From positions 3,281,001 through 3,345,000 of the forward strand of contig NZ_CP150918.1 of NCBI RefSeq assembly GCF_039908635.1: a stretch of 64,000 nt of DNA, given 5' to 3'. The position numbers were made by a program, and so were the translations under genes. The stretch's first letter is position 1, and every line of letters begins with the position of its first letter. Positions 9,509 to 18,623 of the stretch are shown in pieces. The notes under the pieces are model-generated. The model did not search any database. It worked only from the letters and a program-made list of their open reading frames with translations, and was not told the origin of the DNA. The DNA comes from Pseudomonas purpurea (GTDB lineage: Bacteria > Pseudomonadota > Gammaproteobacteria > Pseudomonadales > Pseudomonadaceae).

Positions 9509-9618
9509 AGCATCCTCTTCTGGCATTTGGACGGAGGATGAATCTACTTACATGCCAACGAGCTGAACTTTCTGCAGAAAGGTGTGCCGCTATCGGCCAG
9601 CACCCTAGCCCGAAACAC

Positions 9619-9888
9619 CTGCCAGGTGAGCATGATGGCTTCGTGATCATCACCGCCGACAGTGCCGGGTGAATGGTGGGCATTCACGACCGGCGGCCGG
9701 TGACGCTATTGCCAGAGCTGGCACGGGAATGGCTGAACTCGGCCACCCCCAAGGAGCGCGCCGAGCGGATGGTACTGCACCAGGGAGAACCGGCAGAGAT
9801 ATTCGAGTGGTTCAAGGTCGATTACGCTGCAGGTAATGTGAGGAACCAATGGGGAAATTTATTATCGCCCAAAGCAACACCCTCATAG
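9619..9888 (+). pseudogene. SRAP (YedK/HMCES-type) 3' fragment
   Basis: Encodes HDGFVIITADSAG, an in-frame TGA at 9670, then GIHDRRPVTLLPELAREWLN and EPAEIFEWFKVDYAAGNVRN, the C-terminal half of SOS response-associated peptidase proteins, which shield abasic DNA sites. The N-terminal half with the catalytic Cys2 is absent. A second, longer copy lies at 19844-20393. Confidence 0.75.
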
Positions 9889-10036
9889 CGCTACGCCTAC
9901 CTTGACTGGAACGGGATGGCCAGCGCCTATGAAGTTCAATTCATGGTTGGCTGCTCACCACAAACACCGGCCTTCCTCTATTACACACGCGTATTTCTGG
10001 AGTAGCGTCTGAAACGCTGACCTCTCGTAGCTTAGG

Positions 10037-11348
10037 CTATGAAAGTACGGACCAGTTAACCGCCATAGCCATTGCTGCAGCATCAGAGCGATCCACATTA
10101 TCCACATAGATGATATTTGGATAGCTCGTTGGCGATATCTTCGGATACAGACGATCTGCAAGAACTCCGCTGGCGATTTTAGCCAAGTCGATGATGCTAT
10201 ATGCCGTACCTAGAGCACAAGTTGCTGCCTGCACTCCATCTTGGGTGAGCGTCCAAGACAGCAAAAAATACTGCCTATCAGAGCTTTCCCTCATTTTCTT
10301 GACTTGATCCTCCACCATTGTATTCAAGTCATTAGTATCCGAGTACTTATTATATACATTAAAGCTGTTATATTTATAAAAACCTTTACCCAGCCTCCCC
10401 CCAAAGTCGATACCACCCTCCTCGACTATCACCAACACAGCGGCCCGACCATCAACAAATCTACCCAACTCAAAATCTGTTAAATCAGAATCCTTATCAG
10501 CAACATACAGATTGCCAAGACCATCCAGGCTATTAAACAACCTATTCCATTCCGACTGGTCAAACGGCCTATAGGAACTATTGCCAACATCGGTATTAAG
10601 TGAGTGTGAAAAATTCAGTACCACTAGCTCATTATGACTTCCAGCGAAGGCATTGACGTCTGATATGATCGACTGAATAGACTGACCATTGGCCCCCTGC
10701 CAAGAGGAACCAACCTTTCCATAGTGGCCCGTATAAAATCCCCCACTACTAATTACGGGGCGAATATCAAAATACCTGACCCCAAGCTTTAACTGATGTC
10801 CGACATCACGACTTTGCGTCAAGGTGTTACAGTCGAAAGCCCCCGCTGTACCGGTTCCTCTCGCGCTCATCCCTGAATCATGTGACCCGGCGATGCATAT
10901 CTCCTTCAGCTTCTTCCCTTTTAACAGCCCAAGGTTGTTTTTCATCCAGTTGGGGGCATCAAGATTGGTGCCCGTGTAATTACCTTGGACGCCAGCCAAC
11001 ACAAAGTTTACATAACGGTCATGGACCCAACCAATTGATAGCGTGGACCCTCGGATTACCATCAGCATTAAGATTCTCAAAATAGATTTGGATATTAAAA
11101 CCATTCTTCGCTCGAGCCTGAACTTCAAACTTCAACCCTGAAGTACCAAACGTATACTGCGCCTCACCAGCATCATCCTTCTGATTAGTGCCAATGCCTT
11201 GATCCCACTCAACATATACATTCGCACGACTTCTCGCCGAAATTTTTTTCGGAAACGACCAAGCGTTCATTTGATACTTTTCTAGCTTCGTGAGTTCCCA
11301 ATCACTATCCGTTGCATTCACCAGAGTAACATAGCCACCTTGCCCCAT
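10037..11348 (-). CDS. PLC-like phosphodiesterase with fungal-type N-terminal beta domain (apparent frameshift)
   Basis: The N-terminal domain (about residues 1-105) begins MGQGGYVTLVNATDSDW with YQMNAWSFPKKI and DDAGEAQYTF. This layout matches what I recall of secreted fungal PLC-like phosphodiesterases. The C-terminal domain (about 130-430) is a PI-PLC X-type TIM barrel: GSHDSGMSARGTG holds the first catalytic His, LGVRYFDIRP the metal-site region, and FYTGHYG the second His. The frame breaks near 11045-11050, where GGACCC is read and GGACC would join NPR to STLSIGWVHD exactly as expected. No clear signal peptide. Low GC. It is probably a membrane-lipid phosphodiesterase or toxin-like factor acting on eukaryotic hosts; the target is inferred. 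Confidence 0.75.
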
Positions 11349-12036
11349 GTCAGATATCCTTCTCAGCTCAATTTAAGTAACACCCTCCAGATGCCACCGA
11401 ATATTCAACTGCAACCACTTAATTGCTCAGCGACATTCGAACCACAAAACACCAACAAGACTCTAGACTTGAAAGACCATTTGTCAAAATTGATACCTCC
11501 ACACCAAAACAAAAGACAGCCAATAGACAAACATCTTATTTAACAATCACTTCCCAATAGAGTATGCGATCACGGCAAAAAATCTGGCTGTGTTTTAGAC
11601 GACAGAATTCCTTGATGCAAATCAGATAGCCCACAAAACTCTTGCATTTGACGCGACTGCGCAGCATCCATTCAGAGACACCCTTGGGGGGGGGGGGCAG
11701 CACTCCACTCATTCACCTTGGCTAGCCTCAACGCCGTCAGTCCTTGATCTCCGTCGCCGGTAATTCCGATAGCGGGATTCGGTCCAGAGCGCCCAATTCA
11801 GAGTGCTCGTACCTGGCATGCTAATTTTTACGACCGTAAATGTAGGTCTGTGCGAAACGGCCCTGACGTATGCCAGGCACATAGCCAGAGCGGTCGGCCT
11901 GATGGACCAGCCCCTTTGTCACGACACTAATAGCCAAAGGCTATCATTGACGCAAGCACACCCCCCCACCGATCATTACAAATTAATTACAAGTCGAATA
12001 TTGATCTCGTGTTCTAAAAACCATGGAGGGTGTTTT
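11349..12036. other. Intergenic stretch with poly-G tract
   Basis: No supported gene. AT-rich near 11350-11560, then a 12-base G run at 11686-11697. The last 100 bases precede a TTG-started secreted protein and probably hold its promoter. Confidence 0.5.
11686..11697. repeat. Homopolymeric tract of 12 G
   Basis: Uninterrupted run of twelve G on the plus strand, about 340 bases upstream of the secreted protein gene at 12037. Long G tracts can change length by slippage; here it lies in no recognised gene. Confidence 0.9.
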
Positions 12037-12399
12037 TTGAAACTTATTCTTGTTACCTTCTCGATTCTTGCGTGTTCAGCCGCTTATGGACTGGATACTA
12101 AAATTACCTACCCAGAAGACCCGCATACGAATTACTCGATAGTTTCCATTGAAGAGTCGGGCGCGAATCGAACCGTTATAACAAAAGTTGCAAAGACTGA
12201 ATTCACAACGTATGTGAAGAGAGAATTCAACTGTAGCAATTCAACAGTTCGCTATTTAGGATCGAGTAACACGCCTAGTAGCTTCAATCCTCAGGGGGAG
12301 GATGAGTATTTCTCTAGAGTGGATATCACCACACTGACTGCCTTGGTGGGGAGCGAGGCTTGTCGAGAATTTCCAGCTTCGCAGACTACTATTCAGTGA
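12037..12399 (+). CDS. Small secreted hypothetical protein (120 aa)
   Basis: Proposed TTG start at 12037 because GGAGG lies seven bases upstream and the following residues form a signal peptide (KLILVTFSILACSAAYG, cleavage about residue 18). The mature part contains three Cys (EFNCSN, EACREF) suited to a periplasmic or secreted protein and ends in FPASQTTIQ. No family recognised. Confidence 0.6.
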   Translation: MKLILVTFSILACSAAYGLDTKITYPEDPHTNYSIVSIEESGANRTVITKVAKTEFTTYVKREFNCSNSTVRYLGSSNTPSSFNPQGEDEYFSRVDITTLTALVGSEACREFPASQTTIQ

Positions 12400-12445
12400 C
12401 AAGCAGAAACTGTCACGACAAACTCCTTCTCTGTAGTGGTCTAAT

Positions 12446-12610
12446 GAAAGCTGCCCACCCCGCACTTACAACCTCGCCATCCATGGACCGGTAAAGAGTC
12501 ATAAGGCCGGGTGAACCGCTGAAACCATAGCTCACCCGCGGCGTTCGTCACCTCCCCTTAACAAATTTCAACAATCTACCAACCAGCCTGCCGGTGAACG
12601 GCGGGCGAGG
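12446..12610. repeat. Island-end direct repeat, copy 1
   Basis: Nearly identical to 34005-34170: the block from AAAGCTGCCCACCCCGCAC through CCAGCCTGCCGGTGAACGGC. It is the non-coding leader upstream of the small membrane protein gene near the integrase end of each element. Confidence 0.85.
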
Positions 12611-12618
12611 ACTTATCT

Positions 12619-12760
12619 CTGCCCGCAATAAAGCTGTTCGGCCTGCTCATGGCTACCCTGTTCTACATCGTCATCACTGGCCTCTGGTTCGCCTACGGTG
12701 TGCCGCCGATGTTCGAGGATGGTTCGGTACCCGCCCTGCTGATGTCCTCAAGGCATCGAC
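12619..12760 (+). pseudogene. Broken copy of small membrane protein gene, fused to integrase remnant
   Basis: Corresponds to the intact gene at 34179-34385. The start codon is CTG where the intact copy has ATG, and the frame (FGLLMATLFYIVITGLWFAY, then VPPMFEDGSVPALL) runs into integrase sequence at a CGCCCTGCTGAT junction. An internal deletion between the membrane gene and the integrase created this. Confidence 0.8.
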
Positions 12761-13063
12761 CAATGAGGCGGGCCAGGGCAAAACGGAGAAACACCTGCGT
12801 ATCCGCTTGTATGACGGCAATGACGCATCGGCGCTCTGCTCGAGCGCAAGGCTCAAAAGCTCAAGCCTGATCACGAATCAAGCCAGGCTGAAAATGAGCT
12901 ATCCCATGCTGCGAAACCGCTGGGACTCCGCGATATCCGACCGAAAGCGGCCAGCGAAATTGACGATATCAGTCATGCCAGTCGACTACTGGGCCACTCA
13001 ACACAAGAGATGACGAAGAAGGTTTATCGCCGTGTTGGAGAAATCGTAAGCCCGACAAAATAA
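12740..13063 (+). pseudogene. Tyrosine recombinase (integrase) C-terminal remnant
   Basis: Contains RPADVLKAS, GQGKTEKHLRIRL, and in another frame RDIRPKAASEID then SRLLGHSTQEMTKKVYRRVGE, matching residues of the integrase at 34679-35748, including the catalytic HxxR-proximal and Tyr regions (GHS...VYRRV). It lacks the N-terminal two thirds and has a central deletion and frame change. It lies beside the tRNA-Cys remnant at 13164 exactly as the other integrase lies beside the intact tRNA. Confidence 0.85.
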
Positions 13064-13128
13064 CCGAGGGTTACGGAACACCCCCTGAAAATTGCGAAAC
13101 ACTTCACTTTCCTGAAGACAATAAAAAA

Positions 13129-13155
13129 CCCCATAACTCGTTGAGTTACGGGGTT
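13129..13155 (-). terminator. Hairpin beside tRNA-Cys remnant
   Basis: Palindrome ACCCCATAACTCG / CGAGTTACGGGGT followed by T on the minus side, in the same position relative to the tRNA 3' end as the terminators at 1490 and 35811 but with different sequence. Confidence 0.75.
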
Positions 13156-13163
13156 TTTAAGAG

Positions 13164-13212
13164 TGGAGGCCGAGGTCGGAATCGAACCGGCGTAGGTGGA
13201 TTTGCAATCCAC
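13164..13212 (-). repeat. tRNA-Cys 3' end copy (attachment site)
   Basis: 49 bases identical to the 3' part of tRNA-Cys at 35847-35895: CCA, acceptor strand, T arm, variable region and the 3' side of the anticodon stem through the GCA anticodon. Sequence diverges at 13213. This is the crossover-side duplication expected after integrase-mediated insertion in tRNA-Cys, and it separates the two island units. Confidence 0.9.
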
Positions 13213-13244
13213 ATATAAATCTTTATATTTCAATATCTTAGATG

Positions 13245-13330
13245 AAAATCAGTTCCGCAGCTTCGCGATTTCAGATGGCCTACAGGCCCCTAACTGCGCG
13301 GCATGCACCTTTGATTGCGGAACTGATTTT
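13245..13330. repeat. Long-arm inverted repeat
   Basis: A perfect 15-base inverted repeat (AAAATCAGTTCCGCA at 13245-13259 and its complement at 13316-13330) encloses 56 bases. It could fold into a large hairpin or mark the ends of a small mobile sequence. It lies just inside the island unit from the tRNA remnant. No known family. Confidence 0.7.
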
Positions 13331-13425
13331 TGCCCCTCCTCCGGCGTTCTGCCGACCAAGATCCCCTCCCACTATCGTTTCAACATTCTCTACTGCTACG
13401 CTGCCCTCCCCACGGAGGAATCGCG

Positions 13426-13635
13426 ATGCCAAATTCAGATCTACTCCCTTCCCTGCTGTTCAAGCTCAACGAAAACCAGCTCGCCCTCGAAGCTGCCATC
13501 CTGGAGCTTTCAAATTGGGTTGAGCAACGCGGATCGGCCGACGTCGCCGACAACGTGCGTGGTGCCCTGGATACGATTGGCCGCAACGAGGAGTTCATCA
13601 AGATGACGCTTGCGGTGCTGATGGCGCCGGAGTGA
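13426..13635 (+). CDS. 69-aa conserved island protein, copy A
   Basis: Begins MPNSDLLPSLLFKLNENQLA with GGAGG nine bases upstream of the ATG; the full protein is helical, with the segment LELSNWVEQRGSADVADNVR and a C-terminus KMTLAVLMAPE. A nearly identical complete gene is at 20618 and truncated copies are at 6781 and 5507. No domain recognised; the pattern suggests a small helical bundle. All copies travel with umuC or SRAP debris, so it may belong to an SOS-linked module (inference). Confidence 0.8.
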   Translation: MPNSDLLPSLLFKLNENQLALEAAILELSNWVEQRGSADVADNVRGALDTIGRNEEFIKMTLAVLMAPE

Positions 13636-13730
13636 CGTCAGACTGGCAGTTATCGTCCCAAAGCTGACGGTCAAGAATGCCGAAGACATGAGTGCTTTAA
13701 TGCACTCATGTGGTTCAGAAACATCTCAGA

Positions 13731-15221
13731 TCATTGTTTCATCAAGTCCCCGGGTTTCCATGCCTTGTCGAAGAACTCCTTGGTCGGGCCGTACAACCGC
13801 AGAATCACGAAGTAGCCTTCGCCTGGCAGGGTTTTGATCCAGTTTTTACCGGCGCCGGGTGAGTCTGGGCCGAAGTGTACGTCGATTGAGCCGTCGGTGT
13901 TGGTGACGGGTTTGTCCATGGTGTTCAGCGATGGGAACGGCTGGCCGTTATCCAAGCCTGATGCAGTGATCGAGTCATACGCCGTCACCGACCAGAACAA
14001 TGCCGCCGGAATACCTTTGGGCAGGTTCAGCGAGTAGCTGTTGCTGCCGGACAGGAATTGGCCTTTGGCATCGACGAAGGTGGCCGGGTACTTGGCGCCG
14101 ACGTTTTCCATGTTCACCGCCATGCCCGGGCTGGCCGAGTAGGCATTGGTGAAGAAACCGGTGCGCGGGTCGATGTAATTGAAGGTGTCGGCGGTGAACG
14201 TCGCGTTGCCGGGGAACACGTTCAACCACTTGCGATCCGGATACCAGGTGCCATTGGCGACAATAGTCTGCGGCGTATAGGAAATGGCATGGCCAATCTT
14301 GCTCGCGGTTTTCGCGGCCTTGTCGAGCAGGTCGCGGGTGGCAGGCTCCGGTTTGAACGGTGTGCCTTTGACGATACCCAGTGCAGCGAGCATGCCGCGC
14401 ATTTCCATGTCTTGCGGGTCGACGTATTCGTGGTCGATGAACCGCGACAGCATGTCGAACGCGCTGCCGTCGGTGGGGTAGAGCATGTTGACCGGGGTTT
14501 TCGAGGCGTTGGGAAATTGCATCGCTTTGGCAGTGGCTTGTTTGCCCAGCGGATAGATGCGCGTCTGCTCCATCACCGTAACCGGTGCCACCAGCTGTTT
14601 TGGGTCTTTGAAGAAACCACGCCAAAACACGAATACGCCGTAAGTGCGCGAGCGGTAGGTCAGATAGCCCGGCGGTACCTCTCCTTTGTAGTCCGGTGGC
14701 AGCACCAGATACTTGGCGCCCTTGCCTTTGTCCGGCCCCGGCAGCCCGACATCACCACACCACTGGCGACCTTCGATCTGGCCCTCGGAGCAGATCGGCC
14801 GCTGGAAGAAGTCATCGAGAATGCCCTGCAAACCAGGCGGGACTTCGATCACCATCGGGCCGTCCTGTTTGAGATCCAGGTAACCCATGGCGTAGATCAC
14901 GTCGGAGTTGGGCGTGGTGACGCGGGTCTTGGCGTTGAGGCGATCCTTCCAGATCGGCAGAACGTTGTAACCGGCGCCGAAGGCTTTTTCCGAGCCTTCT
15001 TTCATGGCGTACATGTTCAACGCCGGCAACGCCCAGATGTACGACTGCGCGGCGCGCTGGAACAACAATTCGTTTTGCAGTTGCGCTACGCCTTCCAGTG
15101 TCGGGTACCCGCCGGTAAACGGCAGATCAGCCAACTGTTCATAGTGCGTGGCGGCCTGCGCGCTGAGGCTGATCGACATGGCCAGACCCGTTGCAGTCAG
15201 TGATTTTGCAAATGTGTTCAT
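13731..15221 (-). CDS. DUF1254/DUF1214 domain protein, secreted (496 aa)
   Basis: Signal peptide MNTFAKSLTATGLAMSISLSAQAA. The DUF1254 part (about 40-170) has SYIWALPALNMYAMKEG and TTPNSDVIYAMGYLDL; the DUF1214 part (about 340-480) has NAYSASPGMAVNMENVG and FWSVTAYDS. Such two-domain proteins are periplasmic or outer-surface proteins of unknown enzymatic role. ATG 15221 is chosen over 15230 because AGGAT lies seven bases before it. A second family member follows upstream in the same direction, separated by about 20 bases, likely one operon. Confidence 0.88.
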   Translation of the reverse strand: MNTFAKSLTATGLAMSISLSAQAATHYEQLADLPFTGGYPTLEGVAQLQNELLFQRAAQSYIWALPALNMYAMKEGSEKAFGAGYNVLPIWKDRLNAKTRVTTPNSDVIYAMGYLDLKQDGPMVIEVPPGLQGILDDFFQRPICSEGQIEGRQWCGDVGLPGPDKGKGAKYLVLPPDYKGEVPPGYLTYRSRTYGVFVFWRGFFKDPKQLVAPVTVMEQTRIYPLGKQATAKAMQFPNASKTPVNMLYPTDGSAFDMLSRFIDHEYVDPQDMEMRGMLAALGIVKGTPFKPEPATRDLLDKAAKTASKIGHAISYTPQTIVANGTWYPDRKWLNVFPGNATFTADTFNYIDPRTGFFTNAYSASPGMAVNMENVGAKYPATFVDAKGQFLSGSNSYSLNLPKGIPAALFWSVTAYDSITASGLDNGQPFPSLNTMDKPVTNTDGSIDVHFGPDSPGAGKNWIKTLPGEGYFVILRLYGPTKEFFDKAWKPGDLMKQ

Positions 15222-15240
15222 CGCGAACATCCTGTTCCGG

Positions 15241-16699
15241 TCAGTTGGCTTTTACTACGGCTGGCGGAACCCACTGGCCATTCAGCGCGGCCAGCTCAGG
15301 CCAATACGCGCGGATGTACAGCGAGAAATCAGCGCCTTTGGGCGTCGGCAGCCAATTGCTTTCCTTGTCCTTGCCCGGCGATTCGCTCTGCACGTAAATC
15401 GTCAGCGAGCCATCGGCGTTCGCTTGCAGTGATTTGTTCTTGGTGCCGATCGAGTAACGCTTGAGGTCATTCGGGGAAAAGAAGTGCTGTTCGTTGTACA
15501 GCGTCAGCGACCAGAAGCCTTTCACCGGCGGCAGTTGTCCCTTGGCGAAGGTCACGGAGTAGCTGTTCTGCCCATTGAGACGCGTGCCGGACTTGTCCAG
15601 GTCCTGATAGAAGTACTTGGTCTCTTTCGGTTGATTGACGAAAATATTCGAGCGCGCCACGGCGGTACGGCTGAAGTAGTCGGTGCCAAACGCTGCACCG
15701 TTGCTGATGGTGCTCCAGTGATCGGGCAGTTGCAGGCCGTAGTTGCGAAACTGCAACAGCGGATCGATCACTTCGCTGTCGGCTTTTTTCGCTTCATCGA
15801 TCATCGCCGCCTTGAGTTGCGGATCGGCCTTGGCGATGGCAGCGAGAGCGGCCATTTGCGAGTAACGGGCTTCTTCGCCCGGCAACGGTTTGGCGTCCTT
15901 GAGTAGTGCTGGCAACTCGTCGAAGAATTTCTCCGGCATCACCCATTTGGTTTCGCCACTGCCGGCGGCCTGCGCGGGGAATTTCGGCAGTTTTGCCCAG
16001 TCGCGGTGTTTGACCTTGCCGTCGTATTGCGACAGTGGGTACATATCGACGCCTGACAACGATGGCTGAATGGCTGCGCGGTCGGCGGCGGTATCGTCCT
16101 GGAACACTCGGGGAATTACGAAGCCGGTGTTGGTGCGTGCCCGGAATACTTTGGTGATGCCCGCCGGAACCTTGCCATTCCAGTCTGGGCCAACCAGCAA
16201 ATAGAAGCCGGGTTTGCTGCCGTACATCTTGCCGAGCTCAGCAAAGCTGTCGGAGCGCAAATCCACCACCTGATAGACCCAGAAACGGCTGCCGAAATCC
16301 GGCACTTGCAGCACCACCGGTTCCAGATCCAGCGCGATGCTTCCCGCGCCGTACACCACATCCTGATTCGGGCACGCTACCAGACGTTCGGGCCGGATCA
16401 ATGTAATCACTGAGCATTGACAACCGATTGATCGGTGCGACCGGGACGATGCCACCCATCAAGCCAGGCTCGGGCAGGTCTTTGAAGGCCTGGCGGCGGT
16501 TGAAAATATTGGCCATCGGCCAACCCCAGAAGTACGCCTCGCGCGCCATCATGCGCACGTAGGGCTCGGTGACCTTGGTGCCGGTGACGGGGCCGGAAAC
16601 TTCGTCAGCGCGGCTTTGCGGTGCCAGCAGGGTTGTGGTTGCCAGTGCACCAATCAACGTCAGTGCGAACAGGTTCAGGCGATGGGGCGATTGATTCAT
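15241..16699 (-). CDS. DUF1254/DUF1214 domain protein, second paralogue (apparent frameshift)
   Basis: Signal peptide MNQSPHRLNLFALTLIGALA followed by AREAYFWGWPMANIFNRRQA. The frame shifts at 16390-16394: reading GGCC instead of the GGGCC present joins SDYIDPA to ERLVACPNQDVVYGAG, the conserved family block. The DUF1214 part has GFWSLTLYNEQHFF near the C-terminus. About 485 residues if corrected. Ribosome site AAGGATG lies before the ATG at 16699. It is the upstream gene of the tandem pair. The frameshift is probably not a real mutation (see findings). Confidence 0.82.
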
Positions 16700-16862
16700 A
16701 AAGCATCCTTACTTGCGGGATCACCCTTTGCAGGTGAGTCGCAGGAAAGATAGCCCAAGTTTGGCGGGGTGACGCCTGAACGGCTTGAACGCCTGCTTTT
16801 GGCCGAATTTTGCCTTTCACGACCGGCAGAAGACGACCCAATGCGGACGCTGACCAGAATTT

Positions 16863-16927
16863 GGTTAAGGGGCGGGCTTTAGTCCGTCCCAGTGAGCGAA
16901 GCGAACGGTTTGAACCAGTTGTTATGC
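16863..16927 (-). repeat. attC-like recombination site of a gene cassette
   Basis: Read on the minus strand it starts GCATAACAACTGG (RYYYAAC core), continues with TTCAAACCGTTCGC, CACTGGGACGG and AAAGCCCGCCCCTTAACC, with the self-complementary arms typical of integron attC sites. The acetyltransferase stop codon lies inside the core, as usual in cassettes. The distal GTTRRRY core is not intact. Recognition rests on resemblance to known cassette sites. Confidence 0.7.
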
Positions 16928-17359
16928 ATGTTTTACAAGCCGTTTCTTTAAATGATACAGCTTAGTCCCGATTGGTCGATCCTCAAGAACACCATAAATC
17001 TCATACCCATGCTGCTCATAGAACTGTTTAGCATCAACGGTTTTTAAGAATGCAACTACTGCCCCATTGTTGGCGCCAACCGTTTCTGCTTTTTCCAATA
17101 GCATAGAACCTACTTTTCTACCGCGATGAGATTCCTTAACCCAAAAGGTATCAATTTCTAAGCCATCCCAGTAACAATTACAGCTTATTGCACCGATGTA
17201 GTCGCCTACTTCATCGTGTGCAACCACCATAAATATTTTATCTTCCGATTCTGGCGGTAGATTTGGATATTTAATTCGAAGATATTCTGAAAACCTGTTA
17301 TTCAGAACTCCTTGATCCTTTTCTGTTGGAGAACCCAATATATCAATCTTGATTTCCAC
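16922..17359 (-). CDS. GNAT acetyltransferase in an integron-type cassette (145 aa)
   Basis: GTG start at 17359 with GGAG upstream. The GNAT fold is clear: an acetyl-CoA loop in ESHRGRKVGSMLLEKAE (about residues 87-103) preceded by LEIDTFWVKE, and the C-terminal FYEQHGYEIYGVLEDRP. The gene is AT-rich. Its stop overlaps an attC-like core, and a second core (GTTATGCC, minus strand, 17404-17411) lies before the gene. This is the structure of a single mobile gene cassette, but no integron integrase is in the window. Substrate unknown. Confidence 0.85.
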   Translation of the reverse strand: MEIKIDILGSPTEKDQGVLNNRFSEYLRIKYPNLPPESEDKIFMVVAHDEVGDYIGAISCNCYWDGLEIDTFWVKESHRGRKVGSMLLEKAETVGANNGAVVAFLKTVDAKQFYEQHGYEIYGVLEDRPIGTKLYHLKKRLVKHA

Positions 17360-17652
17360 TTTATTGCTCCGACCATTAAAGCTTGAGGTGCCGTACGGCT
17401 TTTGGCATAACAATTAATTTTGCGACATGCGATGTCGCATAACATTCCATGTTCATGCGTAATCCCTTGAACAATCAAAAAATCGAGTCTGTAAACGCGC
17501 CATCAAGAAGGGGGAAAGCGGCATATTTTTTTGCACATTACTGACGTATTAGCTGCGTGTCCATGGTCTGCTTTTGGCCGATTTCTGCCTGTCGCCACAG
17601 TCAGCTTTGGATCGCAACGTAGAGCGTGCATAGCTCCCAGCCTGCCTTACGC

Positions 17653-17999
17653 CTACCGGCATGAAACCCGCCACAGCTGATCAAGCCGAGTCGTATAGCT
17701 CTGACTCATCATTTCGCGCCGCATGGCCCAATCCGGATGGCTCGGTACGCTGGCAGACCGAAGCGTCCCTCTGCCCCAGCGGCCGTTGATCTGATCCAGC
17801 ACACCCATCAGCTTGGTCGAGACACCTGGCTGTGACGCGGCAAACAGGTCCTCAGTGAATTCGCCCGGCTGGCACAGGTTCAGCAGCATGACCTCGGTCT
17901 TGCTGTAATTGAAGCCCGGCCGGAAGACATGCTCGAGCGCATCGACCGCCACCCTGGTCAGCAACTGCACATCGTCGGTCGGATATGGTAGGTCAGGCG
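17653..17999 (-). pseudogene. umuC/rulB 3' fragment, copy 1
   Basis: Encodes the little-finger and C-terminal part of a Y-family polymerase V subunit: ALEHVFRPGFNYSKTEVMLL, LDQINGRWGRGTLRSASVP and WAMRREMMSQSYTTRLDQLW. The catalytic N-terminal domain is missing; similarity stops at about 17999. About 93 percent identical to 23851-24279 including 70 bases downstream of the stop. Confidence 0.85.
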
Positions 18000-18227
18000 C
18001 CTGCCGGTTCCGGTTCTACCCTAAATTGCGCCCCGATACCCCGTCCCCTCTGAACCACCGTTGTGGGCTTTGAAAAGTCGGGGCGCAAGACCTGCACTGG
18101 CGTGGCCTGCTTTCCAACGAAGGGTTCTCGGAAATAGTCGAAAAAATTAAAGACTCAAGGCTTCCAAAAATAGAAACCCGACTATAGTAATTTTGACCAA
18201 CTTCGGTCGAACAAGGAAGTCAACGAC

Positions 18228-18578
18228 ATGTCTAATACTAAAATTACGATAAATGCGATTTCGGCAATAAATCTGACGAAGATTTCAGAAAGTGGCAGCG
18301 GGGCGACGCTGGTAAATCTGACGACAGGTAAGTACGCAGTCACGCTGTCAGAAGATACGATGAAATTTGGCGGCAACGCTTATATACAACAGGTTATTCT
18401 CTTCAATACGACTCCGCTCAAGGATGGAGAATATGAAAAATGGTTTTATACAGTTAACACGTCGGAAGGAACGGTAATTAAAGTTGACGGTGACTATCCT
18501 GTCTATGTTTTTATAGTAGATCAACTCTCGGTCAGCGATAACTCTGGAAGCGCGACGGTAACATTCACTCCCGTTTAA
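18228..18578 (+). CDS. Beta-rich hypothetical protein (116 aa)
   Basis: Starts MSNTKITINAISAINLTKIS with AAGGAAG eight bases upstream. The composition alternates short hydrophobic strands with Ser, Thr, Gly and Asp turns (YIQQVILFNTTPLKDGEYEK, YPVYVFIVDQL, SGSATVTFTPV), suggesting a small beta sandwich. No signal peptide and no Cys. AT-rich relative to neighbours. A hairpin follows. I do not recognise the family; the shape is reminiscent of small cytolysin-like or inclusion proteins, but that is only an impression. Confidence 0.7.
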   Translation: MSNTKITINAISAINLTKISESGSGATLVNLTTGKYAVTLSEDTMKFGGNAYIQQVILFNTTPLKDGEYEKWFYTVNTSEGTVIKVDGDYPVYVFIVDQLSVSDNSGSATVTFTPV

Positions 18579-18598
18579 AATCCGGAATAAATCGAAAA

Positions 18599-18623
18599 GG
18601 GGACTGTTTTATTTACAGCCCCC
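18599..18623 (+). terminator. Probable terminator hairpin
   Basis: GGGGACTGT and ACAGCCCC around a TTTATTT loop, 20 bases after the stop of the beta-rich protein gene. No strong T tract after the stem, so only probable. Confidence 0.4.

Noticed and set aside
14058..15203. 381-codon plus-strand frame opposite the DUF1254 gene
   Set aside because: Shadow; the minus strand has a signal peptide and both family domains.
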